Positions 52,926-63,329 of a DNA stretch of 64,000 bases are shown piece by piece. A program made the position numbers and the translations under genes. The notes under the pieces are model-generated. The model was not told where the DNA came from. It searched no databases and was given only the letters and a program-made list of their open reading frames with translations. Source of the stretch: Adiantum capillus-veneris. Its lineage: Eukaryota; Streptophyta; Polypodiopsida; Polypodiales; Pteridaceae. Position 1 is the stretch's first letter, and each line of letters opens with the position of its first letter. The stretch is from the NCBI GenBank assembly GCA_014529385.2, contig CM043942.1, positions 501,001 to 565,000 on the forward strand, read 5' to 3'.

Positions 52926-53500
52926 TTATTTATGCTCCTCATCCAACAACCAGAATGACACTTCACCCTCATCACTGGAACTCGAAGTAGTGCTACTTTT
53001 TGAACTATCATCACTGGTAGTTTCGGCCTCGTCATTCTCACTCACATCTTCAAGTGCCATAGGCTGGTTGGTAGTCATATCAAACACTCTCTTTTCACCC
53101 TTCTTGTCATACACACCAATTGTGCCCTTGCACGAATCTTGCACGGCACCCACAGCTCTCAACCAAGGTCATCCCAAAATGAGAGGAAAGGCTCCCAGAC
53201 TAGTTGGCATAACATGAAAGTTTACCATAACCTTCACGTTAAAGATTGCGACTTCCAAATTCTTAATCATTCCCAAACATTTCACTTTTGCATGGTTTTC
53301 TAGTCAAATCCAAAACCCAGAGCTTCCGCATGTAATAAGACCCAATCTCTCGACACATGACTGTGTGATCACACAAACTTGAGCACCTCCATCAATGTAG
53401 GCTTCTCCCATGCCCACACCTTTGTGCCATGCGTTCACCATAGGAGAATATATCGGGTAACTCTCCCACAAACAACACTGTGACTTGTCCATGCTTTGGC
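52926..53500 (-). pseudogene. Gyp5 protease and acidic linker
   Basis: MVNAWHKGVGMGEAYIDGGAQVCVITQSCVERLGL (active site DGGA). Then, after a frame change, GAFPLILGWPWLRAVGAVQDSCKGTIGVYDKKGEKRVFDM and a Ser/Asp/Glu linker SENDEAETTSDDSSKSSTTSSSSDEGE. The same layout as Gyp2. Confidence 0.85.
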
Positions 53501-53529
53501 TCTTTCTTTGGGTTAACTAATGACTTCCA

Positions 53530-54805
53530 TTACCTTTTAAGTTTGGGCACCATATTCATCAACTGTCCAAAAGTACAATCTACTTTCCTCCAAATCAGGT
53601 CTTCCTTTAAGTTGTAAGCTGTTTGGCCTTCTCTCAACGGTAAATCCACCACTTTAAATCGTCTACGAGGCTTCCTCTTTCTCTTGGATTTTGCATCTTC
53701 ACCCTCTTTCTCCTTCCATTTCTTCCTGCTAGGCCCTGGTGCTGCATAGCCTTCCCTCTCTATTTTGCCTACTGGCAGCACATCTGCTTCTTTCTTTTCG
53801 ACTCGCACAACACCCACATGACCACTAGAAGTTGAAGCTTGAGTTTTTTGTCCAATACCTTGATCTCCCCGTATATCTAATGCATAATAATTAGCTCTCT
53901 TAGGAATCTATTGAGGAAGTGGAAACATATCCCATCCCATCCTTACTGGCTTTGAACAATAAGTGCTAATTTGGCTAAATGTTGTTCGTGGACAAGGTGC
54001 TTTTGAGCCACAGAGGAGGTTTATCCCCACTTGTTATAATGTGGTGAACTGCACATGCCTGAGCCATTCCTCTACCACGTCCACAACCATGTCCACCTCC
54101 ACCACTAAGAACACTAAGTCATAATTCCTGCATCATGGTCATCATGTCTTGCATATTTCATTGTTGTAACTGTTTGGTATTAGCATCCCTTTGAGAAAGT
54201 TGGCCTCCAGCTTCTTCCTGACTCTCCTCCCTTTGGCTACCATTATTTTTCTCAGGGACCACTTTCCCATATTCATTAAGCCTTTGAGCTTTCCATTCTT
54301 TCTCTCTGGAAATGGAGACTGGATCCTCGAGGGTGATGGGTCTTTTCAACTCAACTTTGAACTTAAAACTTTCTTTTAGGTTTCCCACAAATCAGTCCTT
54401 GTTTAACATGGATGGAGGGATCTTATTTCCCAAAGTTTGGGCCCATTTATCCCATAAACGGGTGAACTACATGACAAAATCATCAACACTTTGATTAGCC
54501 CTCTGTGTGTACCCCAAATTTCATTCCAAACATCATTAGGTACCTCGATGGATCGGTATTGTCCCACGAAAGCTTGCTTCACACAATTGTAGTCCAAAAC
54601 CACCCCTAGATTTTTTGCATGCATCAACTCCTCAAAATTTGTATAACCAAACTTTTGCCTCATCCTGTAAACTATATTGTAGCAGCCACAACAATATAGC
54701 TTGGTCTAGTATATTGCACAGCAAGAAATTGACTTCCAACTTTTCAATAAACATCTATGCATTTTCATTAGGCAATCCATGAAACTGTGGGAACTCGTTT
54801 GCCAT
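53530..54805 (-). pseudogene. Gyp5 gag
   Basis: ATG at 54805: MANEFPQFHGLPNENA, a stop, MFIEKLEVNFLLCNILDQAI. Mid-part 54663-54158 (FEELMHAKNLG.. to QLSQRDANTKQLQQ) with LKRPITLEDPVSISREKEWKAQRLNEYGK. A Gly/Arg-rich GGHGCGRGRGMAQ near 54090-54050, then a knuckle remnant ending CSKPVRMGWDMFPLPQ. C-terminal basic block KKWKEKEGEDAKSKRKRKPRRRFKVVDLPLREGQTAYNL (53817-53530), parallel to Gyp2. Confidence 0.82.
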
Positions 54806-55086
54806 GTTTGATTGCCACAAAAACACTCACATGTGACGTCAAAAACTCAAGGGATGTCGATGGATCGCTCTAGTACCTAATGCACCTCACACTGGGTAAC
54901 CGAACCCCCACTGCTTGGCTTCACAAACCTCATGACCCTCCAAAGGCTGCAATCCGATTATACGACCACCTCAATTGTTGTCCACAATTTGCACATACAT
55001 AGGTGGTTTCCCATAAGGACCCACATCCCTTTTACATTCATTTCCTACAGAGTAGACATATTTTTAATTGGAGCATAGGAGCACTT

Positions 55087-55106
55087 GCTTCTCAATGGCG
55101 GCACCA
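55087..55106 (-). other. Gyp5 primer-binding site
   Basis: The minus strand reads TGGTGCCGCCATTGAGAAGC next to the LTR end, similar in type to Gyp2's TGGTGCCCCAACTGAGGA. Confidence 0.75.
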
Positions 55107-56355
55107 AATTTTTTTTAGCATCCAAACAAGAAGGAAAATGAGAACCCCTATAGCCTTGCATACACCACACCATCGGAAGGAAACACCATAAAGCTGCGGA
55201 AAACACCTATGCTGAACACCTGTAGAGTCGGGCGAGAAACAGCCCTAACCCAAACCATGATTAAAATTATTAAAAAATGATACCATAAAGATGAGTCTCG
55301 TGTTGTGTAGACCTCCATAGAGTATCCATATGCTTGATTCTTCCAACAAACGAGAGAGTTACAAGCTTTCAAAGTTGGGGTATCTCTCAAAAGCTCCAAA
55401 AAAGCTAGTCTCTGTAAGCAAAAAGGGTGTGCAGAGAATTGCAACTATTAGAAAGGGAGAATTTTTGGCTATTATCCGAAGGAATTTTCTCTCTCCTCTT
55501 AGCCGACATGCTTCTCTCCTTGGGCACCTTTTAATTGGTCCAACTTTGGCCTTTTTTGGGTGAAAAATGATCGATGACCCTTTAACCAAGGAATGGGGTG
55601 GGGGCAGGTGTCCGGGGACCAAAAATAGTATCCAGGCGCCTGGGCAACTGGTGTGGACTGAAATGTTTTCCATCCACTTTCCCATGAGCCCACGAGCCCC
55701 CATAGCCAAGCCTTGAGAGAGCTCCTCTCACCTTTGATACACCCTAATGGGCTCCCAAAGTGCCGTATGTACCCTTCACTTTCCCCTTTCCTCTTCCCAT
55801 GTGGGATTACTTCCATGCCACATGGAACTCTCCCCAAGCTTCCCAACTTCCCCAAAAATTCACAGGTTCTCCCAAAGCATGAGAGGACTTCTTGGATAAT
55901 TTTCCCCGAGGCATACCTTATTGCTATGGTCACCGAATGACGCACCGCTACACACGGCTCGAAGCCCATCACCTCGGCTATCTCCAAAAATATACAACTT
56001 CAGCATTTATAATCTTAGACCCCCAAGTTGGCCTAGTTTCCCTTCTCGCATGCACCTGCAATCACCTTCTAAGTTGAGACCACCCGCTTTGGATGCTCAT
56101 AACTCATGATGTACAAGTCCGATTCACAAGCTATAAAGCACGGCTGAAAATACTTATTTAAAACTATACTTTGGAGAGTCAAACAACCCAAAACATCAGC
56201 ATTCAAGCTTGGAAAAATCACACCTTTGTACATGAATTTTTACTGAGCCACTTCCAAAACTCGTAGGGCTATGTACACATATATACACGAGGCTAGTGGG
56301 GCAAGCTTTTTAGCATGAATCCGTGACTTCATGCTTATCAAGAAAATACCTGACA
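55107..56355 (-). repeat. Gyp5 5' LTR
   Basis: Partner of 47314-48784 without the 234-bp duplication. A minus-strand TATA-like GTGTATATATGTG lies near 56290-56278. The right end TGACA (56351-56355) is followed within two bases by the foldback at 56358. Confidence 0.85.
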
Positions 56356-56357
56356 AT

Positions 56358-56812
56358 GTTAGTGAGCTAATTCCTTATATTTGAGTACTTAAATCACTAT
56401 TTTTTGACGCTGCAACCATAAGAGAGTGTTCCTAGATCATAAGGTGACCTTGCTGGTACGTTCTGATGTAGTTTTTAGGACCTTGATCATGGTGGATTGT
56501 GATGTTGGTACCTTGTCTGATTGTGACTAAACTTGGTAGGATAGTGCCCCTAGGTGTCTTAGACCTCTTGCTATGTTGCGGATGTCCAAATGCTACAAAA
56601 ATTTAGGGGGAGGTCTAAGACACCTAGGGGCATTATCCTACCACATTTAGTTGCAATCCGACAAGGTAACAAAATCACAATCCATCAAGGTCCTGAAAAT
56701 TACAATGAAACATATCAAAGAAGTCACCTTTGGTCTAGGAACATTTTCCTATTGTCGAAACGTCAAACAAGAGTGATCTATGCACTCAAATTTAAGGAAT
56801 TAGCTCACTAAC
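56358..56812. mobile_element. Foldback element: 455-bp long inverted repeat
   Basis: Left arm 56358-56566 begins GTTAGTGAGCTAATTCCTTA. The right arm 56611-56812 is its reverse complement with roughly one mismatch in five and small indels, ending TAAGGAATTAGCTCACTAAC. The innermost 30 bases (GGTGTCTTAGACCT side) and outermost 20 are best conserved. The loop is 44 bases (56567-56610) and contains AATTTAGGGGGAG. No ORF. Candidate MITE/foldback transposon, or two LTR ends in inverted array; no target duplication identified. Confidence 0.85.
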
Positions 56813-57279
56813 GCGTAATCACAAACCACCACAAAATTAAACCACCACAAAACTGACAATTCTTACACTTGAATGAAAGAGCAAGGGAATAGGAACACAA
56901 TGCAAGTATTGAAATTGAAATGTGATTAGTCAATCACAAGATATGTTGATTACAAGTTGGGTAATGGCTACTCAACTACTCTTCACCTTGAAGCGTTTCT
57001 AATGTTTAAGTACTTTGCTTATTTGTTTGGCATTGTGTCTCATTGTCTTTCATCCTTCCTTTTTTCCCTCTTCTACTCTCCAACTCACTCCGCTCCCCTT
57101 CATTCTTCTTCCCCCCGTGTCCCACTCTTTTGATCATAACTTCTTCATCCGAACTCCGATTTGGGTGATCTATAGCCTCAATCTAAGAGCACGAAGTCCT
57201 CTACGCATTGATGTAAAGACAGAAATTTTTAGAGTTATGGAAGGCGTTTCTGTAGCAGCATTTCCAAAGTGAACAGGTT
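56813..57279. other. Unassigned stretch before LN5
   Basis: AT-rich to 57000, then a pyrimidine-rich segment (57040-57130). The 5' end of LN5 must lie in or near its right part, but the exact base cannot be fixed without another full-length copy. Confidence 0.4.
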
Positions 57280-57315
57280 CAACAAAATTGATTCTCATCT
57301 CCTATTTTACATACA

Positions 57316-58269
57316 ATGTCTTCCGGCACTCGCAAGGGTTCTTCTTCTTCAACAAGGTGCACAACCATTGTGGAAAATGATCCAAAATCTCCTAAGTGTG
57401 GAGATAGCAACACAAACACCCAACCAACGACATCGGAAACCATGATCATGGCGTACTTGGTATCATTGCAAGAGACCGTAAACAAAAAAGGCGAAGACTT
57501 ACGAGCACTTGCAATGGAGAATGGCACACTAAGGGTACTTCTGGTTGAGAATGAGAATCTCAAGAGGACACTTGAGATGCAAACAACACGTTTGATGCAA
57601 CTTGAAGAGGAAGTCAAGGAATGTAAATGCTCTCTTGTGGACTTGAATGCTTTGAAGGAGCGGATGAGCAAAGTAGAGCATGACCATGTATTGAAAGAGG
57701 AGAAATTTGACACTATGAGCTGGGATGTATGCGACATGAAACATGTATGCACAAACAAGTCTTGGGCTGATGTATGTGGTAGCAATGTGGTTTCTAATTC
57801 CTCACTCATGCAAGCTATGGTTCAAAAAAAGAATGTTGAGAATGTGGATGTGGAGGAGTTGAAGGAACGGGAGCGACGTTCCAAGAACATTGTTATTCGT
57901 GGAATTCCCGAAGAGAAGTTAGAGACACCTCCTTCTCTTGCCATTGTTATTGAAGATTTCTTCAAAACCCACTTTGGCATGTCCGGAGTTATGGTCTATG
58001 GAGCACATAGAGTGGGGAAGCAAGGAGCTCCTCGCTCGGGAGAACGGCCAATTGTATGCACCATGCCGGATGAGACCAAGCGAAAGATTATCCTTGATAA
58101 TAGTTGGATCTATTTGAGGGATACAAAATGTTTTGTATGTGAAGATCGCACTATTAAGCAACAAAATATTATGCGTTGCAAGGCATATGAGGAAAAGAAT
58201 AATAAAAACAAGGAGATCTCTCATGAAGAAAATGTGCCCAAGGAGGAGGCAAGTTTCTCAAGCAAATAG
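57316..58269 (+). CDS. LN5 ORF1: coiled-coil plus RRM-like RNA-binding protein
   Basis: 317 residues, intact. Residues ~35-130 form a heptad-like coiled coil (MAYLVSLQETVNKKGEDLRALAMENGTLRVLLVENENLKRTLEMQTTRLMQLEEEVKE..). Residues ~190-290 (ERERRSKNIVIRGIPEE, then DFFKTHFGMSGVMVYGAHRVGK, RPIVCTMPDETKRKIILDNS, FVCEDRTIKQQNIMRCKAYEEKNN) match the RRM-like and C-terminal domains of LINE-1-type ORF1 proteins. It probably trimerises and coats LINE RNA. It lacks a CCHC knuckle. The ATG at 57316 is the first in frame. Confidence 0.85.
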   Translation: MSSGTRKGSSSSTRCTTIVENDPKSPKCGDSNTNTQPTTSETMIMAYLVSLQETVNKKGEDLRALAMENGTLRVLLVENENLKRTLEMQTTRLMQLEEEVKECKCSLVDLNALKERMSKVEHDHVLKEEKFDTMSWDVCDMKHVCTNKSWADVCGSNVVSNSSLMQAMVQKKNVENVDVEELKERERRSKNIVIRGIPEEKLETPPSLAIVIEDFFKTHFGMSGVMVYGAHRVGKQGAPRSGERPIVCTMPDETKRKIILDNSWIYLRDTKCFVCEDRTIKQQNIMRCKAYEEKNNKNKEISHEENVPKEEASFSSK

Positions 58270-59487
58270 GGATGCGTGACCTATGAAACCGAGTTACAAT
58301 TGAAAATATTCTTTTGAAATTGTAATGGATACCCATGGAATGCGGGGGTTGGCATTGATGAACTAACAAGCAAAGCCGATGTTGTACTTCTTGTTGAAAC
58401 TTGGGAGCATGATACACAAAGGATTAACGGCTTGGAGGATTACAATGTACATTCATTGATGTGGTCAAAGAATCTCAATCAACGAAGAGGACAAGGAGGG
58501 TTAGCATGTATGGTTAAGAAAGGATTGGAAGATTTTGTATCAATTGTGAAAGATGACAAGTACAAACGTTATGTATGGCTGAAAATTATGACACCAAAAA
58601 GAGCACCCATTTTTGTAGCCGGTTGCTACATTCCTCACCATGATTCTCCCTTTTATGCTTGCATGGATAGAGATCAACCATTTTCTGATTTGGAAGAGGA
58701 CATTGCTTATTTCAAAGGTGAAGGTGATGTTATTGTATTTGGGGATATGAATGCTCGCACAAAAACATTGCAACATGATACTCAACAATTTGATATGCCA
58801 TACATTTCAAGGGAGTTGGAGGAAGTTCACTTGTATGATCGTACTTCAATGGATGAGAAAGAGCCGGATCACTATGGAAAGTTACTTTTACACATGTGTA
58901 ATAGCACGGGTATGCTCATTGCCAATGGTGTATCTTTGTGGAGTGGAACCAATGGATTTACATGTACGAGACATAATGGGGATAGTGTGATTGACTATAT
59001 GCTACTCTCTGAAGCCATTATGTATCGCGTAAAGAGTTTTATGTTTGGTTAATGGACCCCGGAATCCGACCATCACACCTTATGTATTGACCTTTCATGT
59101 GGAGAAGCAACTAAGCATGATAATCTCAGCCAAAGGAAAGAGAAGTTATCACTATGTATGGATTTCAAACGGGCACCAATGTACATTGAAATGGTTGAGC
59201 AAAAATTATGGATGATAAAGCTTCAATGTGATGCACCATTGGAAACTAAATGGGAAGCTTTCAAGAAAGCTATTTGTTCTTGTGCGGAAGAATGCTTTGC
59301 CATAAAGCATCTCCATGGTATCAACAAAGATAGATCACGCAAAAGGTGGTTTGATAAAGAATGTCAAGATGCTCGAAAGTCCTTGATAAAGCTTGATGCA
59401 ACTATGGACAAAGACAACTATCAAAGTCATTTGCATACATACAAGGCATTGATTCAAAAGAAGAGAAGAACATGGGAAGTAAAGTAA
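58270..59487 (+). pseudogene. LN5 ORF2 endonuclease and linker
   Basis: A TGA (58315-58317) precedes NCNGYPWNAGVGIDELTSKADVVLLVETW (Asn and Glu of the endonuclease site). Then GGLACMVKKGLEDF, VWLKIM, DVIVFGDMNARTK (D-x-N), SVIDYMLLSEAIMYRVKSF and, after a TAA at 59050, PESDHHTLCIDLSCGE (catalytic D-H). The linker NKDRSRKRWFDKECQDARKSLIKLD..YKALIQKKRRTWEVK ends at stops near 59486. Endonuclease would nick target DNA to prime reverse transcription. Confidence 0.9.
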
Positions 59488-59663
59488 TAAGAATTTCAAG
59501 TCCAAGAAAAGGCACATGCATGTGGAAGATTTTGGAGAAACTTGAGAGGCAAGCGGGTTGAGAATTTTGGTAACTTGAGTCTAGTGGATATGTACACACA
59601 TTGTAGGCAATTATATGAGCAAGCAAATACTGAAAAAATGCCATTTATGGTTCACTCCCATGT

Positions 59664-61667
59664 ATGCCGTCTTTTTTTACTATTGAGGATGTATGCGGTG
59701 GGCTTGAAAAGTTGGCCACTCGCAAAGCGGGAGATCTTCAAGGTATCAAGCCGGAGATGATCAAATGGACGGGATACTTTACCCATGAGTGGATGTGTGA
59801 TATGTTCAACCTTGCACTTCAACATGGTATGCTTTATGATTGGAGTACTAATTGGGTTAAGCCTTTGCATAAAGGAGGGGATGTAAAGAATGTAAGCAAC
59901 TACCGGACTATAATGATTGGGTCCCTTATGGCAAAGTTGTTTGGGTGCATAATGGAGATGAAATTGAGTGATTGGTCTGAAGAGAATGACAACCGTGCAA
60001 GGGCACAAGCGGGTTTTCGTCGATTCCATAGTACCATTGATCATCTTGTCACTCTTTGTATTCTCATGGAGGAAAGTCGGTTGAAAGGCAAGCGATTGTA
60101 TTGTTGTTTTGTGGAATTTAAGAAAGCCTTTGATATGATTCCACGTAACAATTTGTGGAGAAGGATGGAAGAACTCCAAGTGCCAAGTGAGTTTATGCTT
60201 GCGGTTTCTCGAATCTATGAGAAGGTGATTTGTCAATTGCGCATGGGAAGAGAAATTTCAGAAATTTTTGTAAGCACTATTGGGGCTAAACAAGGATGTC
60301 CATTGTCACCAACTCTCTTTGGTCGATGCATCGATCAATTGGAACAAATGGTACTTGACTTTATGCAAGAAGAAGGCATTGAAGAGGTCACTATTTGCAA
60401 TGCGGTAATCATGCTTTTGTTGTATGCGGATGATGTAGTGCTTCTAGCACACACTTTAGAAGATGCACAAAAGCTTATGGTTGTCCTTGAGAACTTTTGC
60501 TTGCATAGTGGGCTGATTGTAAATGAATCCAAAACAAAGGTTATGCTTGTGAAAACCAACCATAAGGAGAAGCCATGCATTGTGTACAACAACGAGACAC
60601 TTGAAGTTGTTGAGAGCTTTAAGTACCTTGGCCTTGAGGTTCCATCCAATCACAAGTGGCATGAATGTGCTATGCATCGTTTGGAAGCGGGAAAGAGAGC
60701 ATATTATGCATTTGAGAACATGTGTAATGCGGGAAACATCAAGTGTTGGGTTCTCAAGAAGTATCTTTTTGATGCATTGGTGACACCGGTTCTTCTTTAT
60801 GGAGTTGAAGTGTGGGGTGGGAGCATCTCAAAGTCTACTTGGAAAGAGTTTGAGAATGTCCAAAAGCGTTTTCTTACAAACTTTCTCCAAGTTAAGACAC
60901 AAACACCATATATGCTCCTACTTCTTGAGTCGGGATCTCTTACAATTGAGGTTATGGGCATGGAAAGGGTTGTGGAGTACAGGATAAAGATGCATCAAAA
61001 CCCCTCACATCGACTTCCTACAATTGCATGGGAAGCAAGCAAAAAAGTTCAAAAGACGCATAAAAGCAAGATCTTTAGCACGGGATGGATGCAAGACATA
61101 AAGAAGTGGTTTGGGAGATGGGATGCATTACACTTGCTACATGATGCTTCAATTGACTCTCAAGTGAATGAAGCTTTTCTACAACGCCAATGTATTACGG
61201 CTTGGGAGAAATCCGGTGGGTCACGCTTCATACATTACACCACCTATATTGCCCCCAACTACAAAACCATGTTCTTTGCTGAGAGAGGAAACCGTACTCA
61301 CACTTACATGCTTGAGCCTATTCCCTTGTCCGCGATATGCACTATCGCAGCAATTCGGCTTAGCTCCCATTTCCTTCGATGCGAGATAGGGCGTTGGGGC
61401 AATGGAGAAGAGTCAAATCGATTGTGCACATTATGCTCACTACAAGTTCGAGAGTCTGAGTACCACACACTACTAGAGTGCTCATCTTTTGATCACATCC
61501 GAACTTGCTTCTCTCACATTTTCAGCCATAACTTAGACCTACACACTTTCCTCTCCCAGCCAAAGTGTGGGCTCTCCATTGCGACTCTCATTACTACAAT
61601 TTTGGAGTATCGAGAGTCACTCATCAGCCATACACATACTACATCACATGTAACTTTGGTCCCATAG
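59664..61667 (+). CDS. LN5 ORF2 reverse transcriptase segment (667 codons, open)
   Basis: Fingers: LEKLATRKAGDLQGIKPEMIKWTG, STNWVKPLHKGGDVKNVSNYRTIMIGSLMAKL, ARAQAGFRRFHSTIDHLVTL. Palm: FKKAFDMIPRNNLWRRMEEL (residue before FKK is Glu, where LN4 has Asp), STIGAKQGCPLSPTLFG, IMLLLYADDVVLLA (YADD). Thumb and C-terminal region through SFKYLGLEVP, VEVWGGSISKSTWKEFENVQKRFL, and zinc motif CTLCSLQVRESEYHTLLEC near residue 595. Ends SHVTLVP. The frame is separated from the endonuclease by a frameshift near 59640. Confidence 0.93.
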   Translation: MPSFFTIEDVCGGLEKLATRKAGDLQGIKPEMIKWTGYFTHEWMCDMFNLALQHGMLYDWSTNWVKPLHKGGDVKNVSNYRTIMIGSLMAKLFGCIMEMKLSDWSEENDNRARAQAGFRRFHSTIDHLVTLCILMEESRLKGKRLYCCFVEFKKAFDMIPRNNLWRRMEELQVPSEFMLAVSRIYEKVICQLRMGREISEIFVSTIGAKQGCPLSPTLFGRCIDQLEQMVLDFMQEEGIEEVTICNAVIMLLLYADDVVLLAHTLEDAQKLMVVLENFCLHSGLIVNESKTKVMLVKTNHKEKPCIVYNNETLEVVESFKYLGLEVPSNHKWHECAMHRLEAGKRAYYAFENMCNAGNIKCWVLKKYLFDALVTPVLLYGVEVWGGSISKSTWKEFENVQKRFLTNFLQVKTQTPYMLLLLESGSLTIEVMGMERVVEYRIKMHQNPSHRLPTIAWEASKKVQKTHKSKIFSTGWMQDIKKWFGRWDALHLLHDASIDSQVNEAFLQRQCITAWEKSGGSRFIHYTTYIAPNYKTMFFAERGNRTHTYMLEPIPLSAICTIAAIRLSSHFLRCEIGRWGNGEESNRLCTLCSLQVRESEYHTLLECSSFDHIRTCFSHIFSHNLDLHTFLSQPKCGLSIATLITTILEYRESLISHTHTTSHVTLVP

Positions 61668-61695
61668 GTCATATTTGACCTCCGAGGACGATAAT

Positions 61696-61698
<3 letters not shown>

Positions 61699-61781
<83 letters not shown>

Positions 61782-61806
61782 ATACACGCACACACACACA
61801 CACACA
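61699..61806. repeat. (TC)n and (CA)n tail of LN5
   Basis: About 78 bp of (TC)n directly after AATAAAATC, then TTTCTCATACACGCACACAC and (CA)n. This is the same arrangement (LINE 3' end, TC, then CA) as at LN4. Confidence 0.96.
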
Positions 61807-62058
61807 CCACATGCCCGCACTATTCCAATCATTAAAAAAGTTTTTCGTGAGGAATTTTGAATGGAGAACCTTTCAAGTCTTTGATAGCACAAAGAGTAGT
61901 CTCCTCACTTCCATCCTTCCTCTCTTGTGAGTTAGGTGGATTGTGCACTCTCACTTGTGTGTAGAGTGTTTGCTCGAAGAGGTCGTAGCCCTTGTACATG
62001 TGTGCTATGAACTAACCCTTACTTTGAATCTTGTTTGAGCTCCTACTAAGGTGGTACG

Positions 62059-62108
<50 letters not shown>
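62059..62108. repeat. Poly-C run of 50 bases
   Basis: Fifty uninterrupted C residues (poly-G on the minus strand), flanked by GTGGTACG and TCCGGCCCCCC. Length may be affected by assembly. Capable of G-quadruplex or i-motif structure. Confidence 0.95.
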
Positions 62109-62112
<4 letters not shown>

Positions 62113-62149
62113 GCCCCCCCTCATATTCCCCATGATGAGGTCCATGTGT

Positions 62150-63300
62150 GTCGTTTTGGTGTAGAGGCCATGAAGCTCAATTTGCATCCCTCATTGAATG
62201 GTGCCTCCACTAAGGAGTTCTCAAGCTATGCTCTACTATCTCTTTGACAAAGGAGTCCACTAAAGAGTTTTCCACACCTTCAACAAGTATTTATTGTGAA
62301 GATCTCTCAAAGGAAACATCGTCATCAAGCTCCAACCAAGAGGTCATCATCCAAGGCTTACCATTGTGGTCACCAAAAGAAGCTCAAGAGAGGAAAAATC
62401 TTTATTGTCAAACAACACGCATGTGGGGAAAGAATTTTAATTAAATAAACTCATCTTTACTTCAAAATAAGTCTTGTTGTTATCAAATTCCTAGGTCAAG
62501 GCATTGCGTTGAGTGCTTTGTTTCTAGTGTGAAGATACTTCCCAAGGGTCCTCGACTTCATCTAGTGAAAGCACTTTCAAATTTGGGGATTATCAAATTC
62601 AAGCAGGGTGAGTTGTACATTAATGGTGTTAAATATTGTTGCCAGACTACATATGGTGACACACTTCAATTGTTGCTATCTAGAAGGCTCAAGGTTGTTG
62701 AGAAGGTGACAATTGAAGCCTTAGAACTCTACAAGGATGATGATGGTCACAAGCAAGGCACGGTTAATGACTGGTGAGAAAATTCTTCACATCTCTCGAA
62801 TGGTGGGATCAAAAAGGCCAAAGACTCAACAACTTGACTCATGAAAGCTTGTAACTAATTCACCAACAAATAATCACGTTTCCCATAACTTTCATGCTAT
62901 TCAAAATATTAGGCTGGATGTGTGTATTAATAGAAAGATTTCTTACAACAAAGATTGGTCTTCCTCTTTGGAGCTGAGAGATTAAGAGAAATTATATTGT
63001 CCCCTCACCATCTAATACTTCCTATGTTGGACTATGGAATTTCCTTTGATCTGCACATATTTATCTTACTTTAAGTAAATTCCATGAATCATAGAGATTT
63101 GTGTGGATCTATCTGCCCTCTTTCTAGATAATCTATGCACATAACAGTTAACACAAAACTCAGGTTACAAAACATTATAAGGGACCTATTAGGTCCTCTT
63201 CGTCTAGCTGAGATAATGTATCTCCTATCAACCCATTTATTCTACCTTCAATAAGATATGACTTGGGCCTACATGTGTTTATCTTTGTTTTGTATTGAGC
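62150..63300 (+). other. Unassigned stretch with small plus-strand ORFs
   Basis: Open frames 62244-62444 (66 codons, Ser/Thr/Glu rich) and 62529-62777 (82 codons, reading KGPRLHLVKALSNLGIIKFKQGELYINGVKYCCQTTYGD). The second has ordinary protein-like composition but matches no family I recognise. Upstream, TCCACTAAGGAGTTCTC and TCCACTAAAGAGTTTTC (62206, 62256) are a short repeated phrase about 50 bp apart. Probably decayed retrotransposon leader. Confidence 0.3.
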
Positions 63301-63329
63301 TGGATCAACATCTTCCTTTTATGGCTTTT

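Larger units (their letters stand above)
47314..56355 (-). mobile_element. Gyp5: Ty3/gypsy element with two LTRs
   Basis: Direct repeats 47314-48784 and 55107-56355 (minus-strand LTRs) flank a minus-strand gag-protease-RT-RNase H-integrase region (54805-50540). The primer site lies at 55106-55087. Total about 9 kb including a foreign plus-strand LTR/primer fragment at about 48955-50515. RNase H joins integrase core directly at about 51455, so the integrase zinc domain is deleted. Sister of Gyp2 by gag, DGGAQ protease and RT motifs. Confidence 0.85.
57280..61698 (+). mobile_element. LN5: near full-length LINE (subfamily II)
   Basis: ORF1 (57316-58269), then an ORF2 with apurinic-type endonuclease, linker, RT and C-terminal zinc motif, and the family 3' end GACCTCCGAGGACGATAATA before (TC)n. 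Total about 4.4 kb. ORF2 is interrupted by TGA at 58315-58317, TAA at 59050-59052, tandem stops near 59485 and a frameshift before 59664; ORF1 and the last 667 codons are open. It is the reference copy for LN1-LN4. The exact 5' end is uncertain. Confidence 0.93.

Noticed and set aside
62005-62187. 60-codon minus-strand ORF with a long poly-Gly run
   Set aside because: It is the reverse translation of the 50-base poly-C tract.
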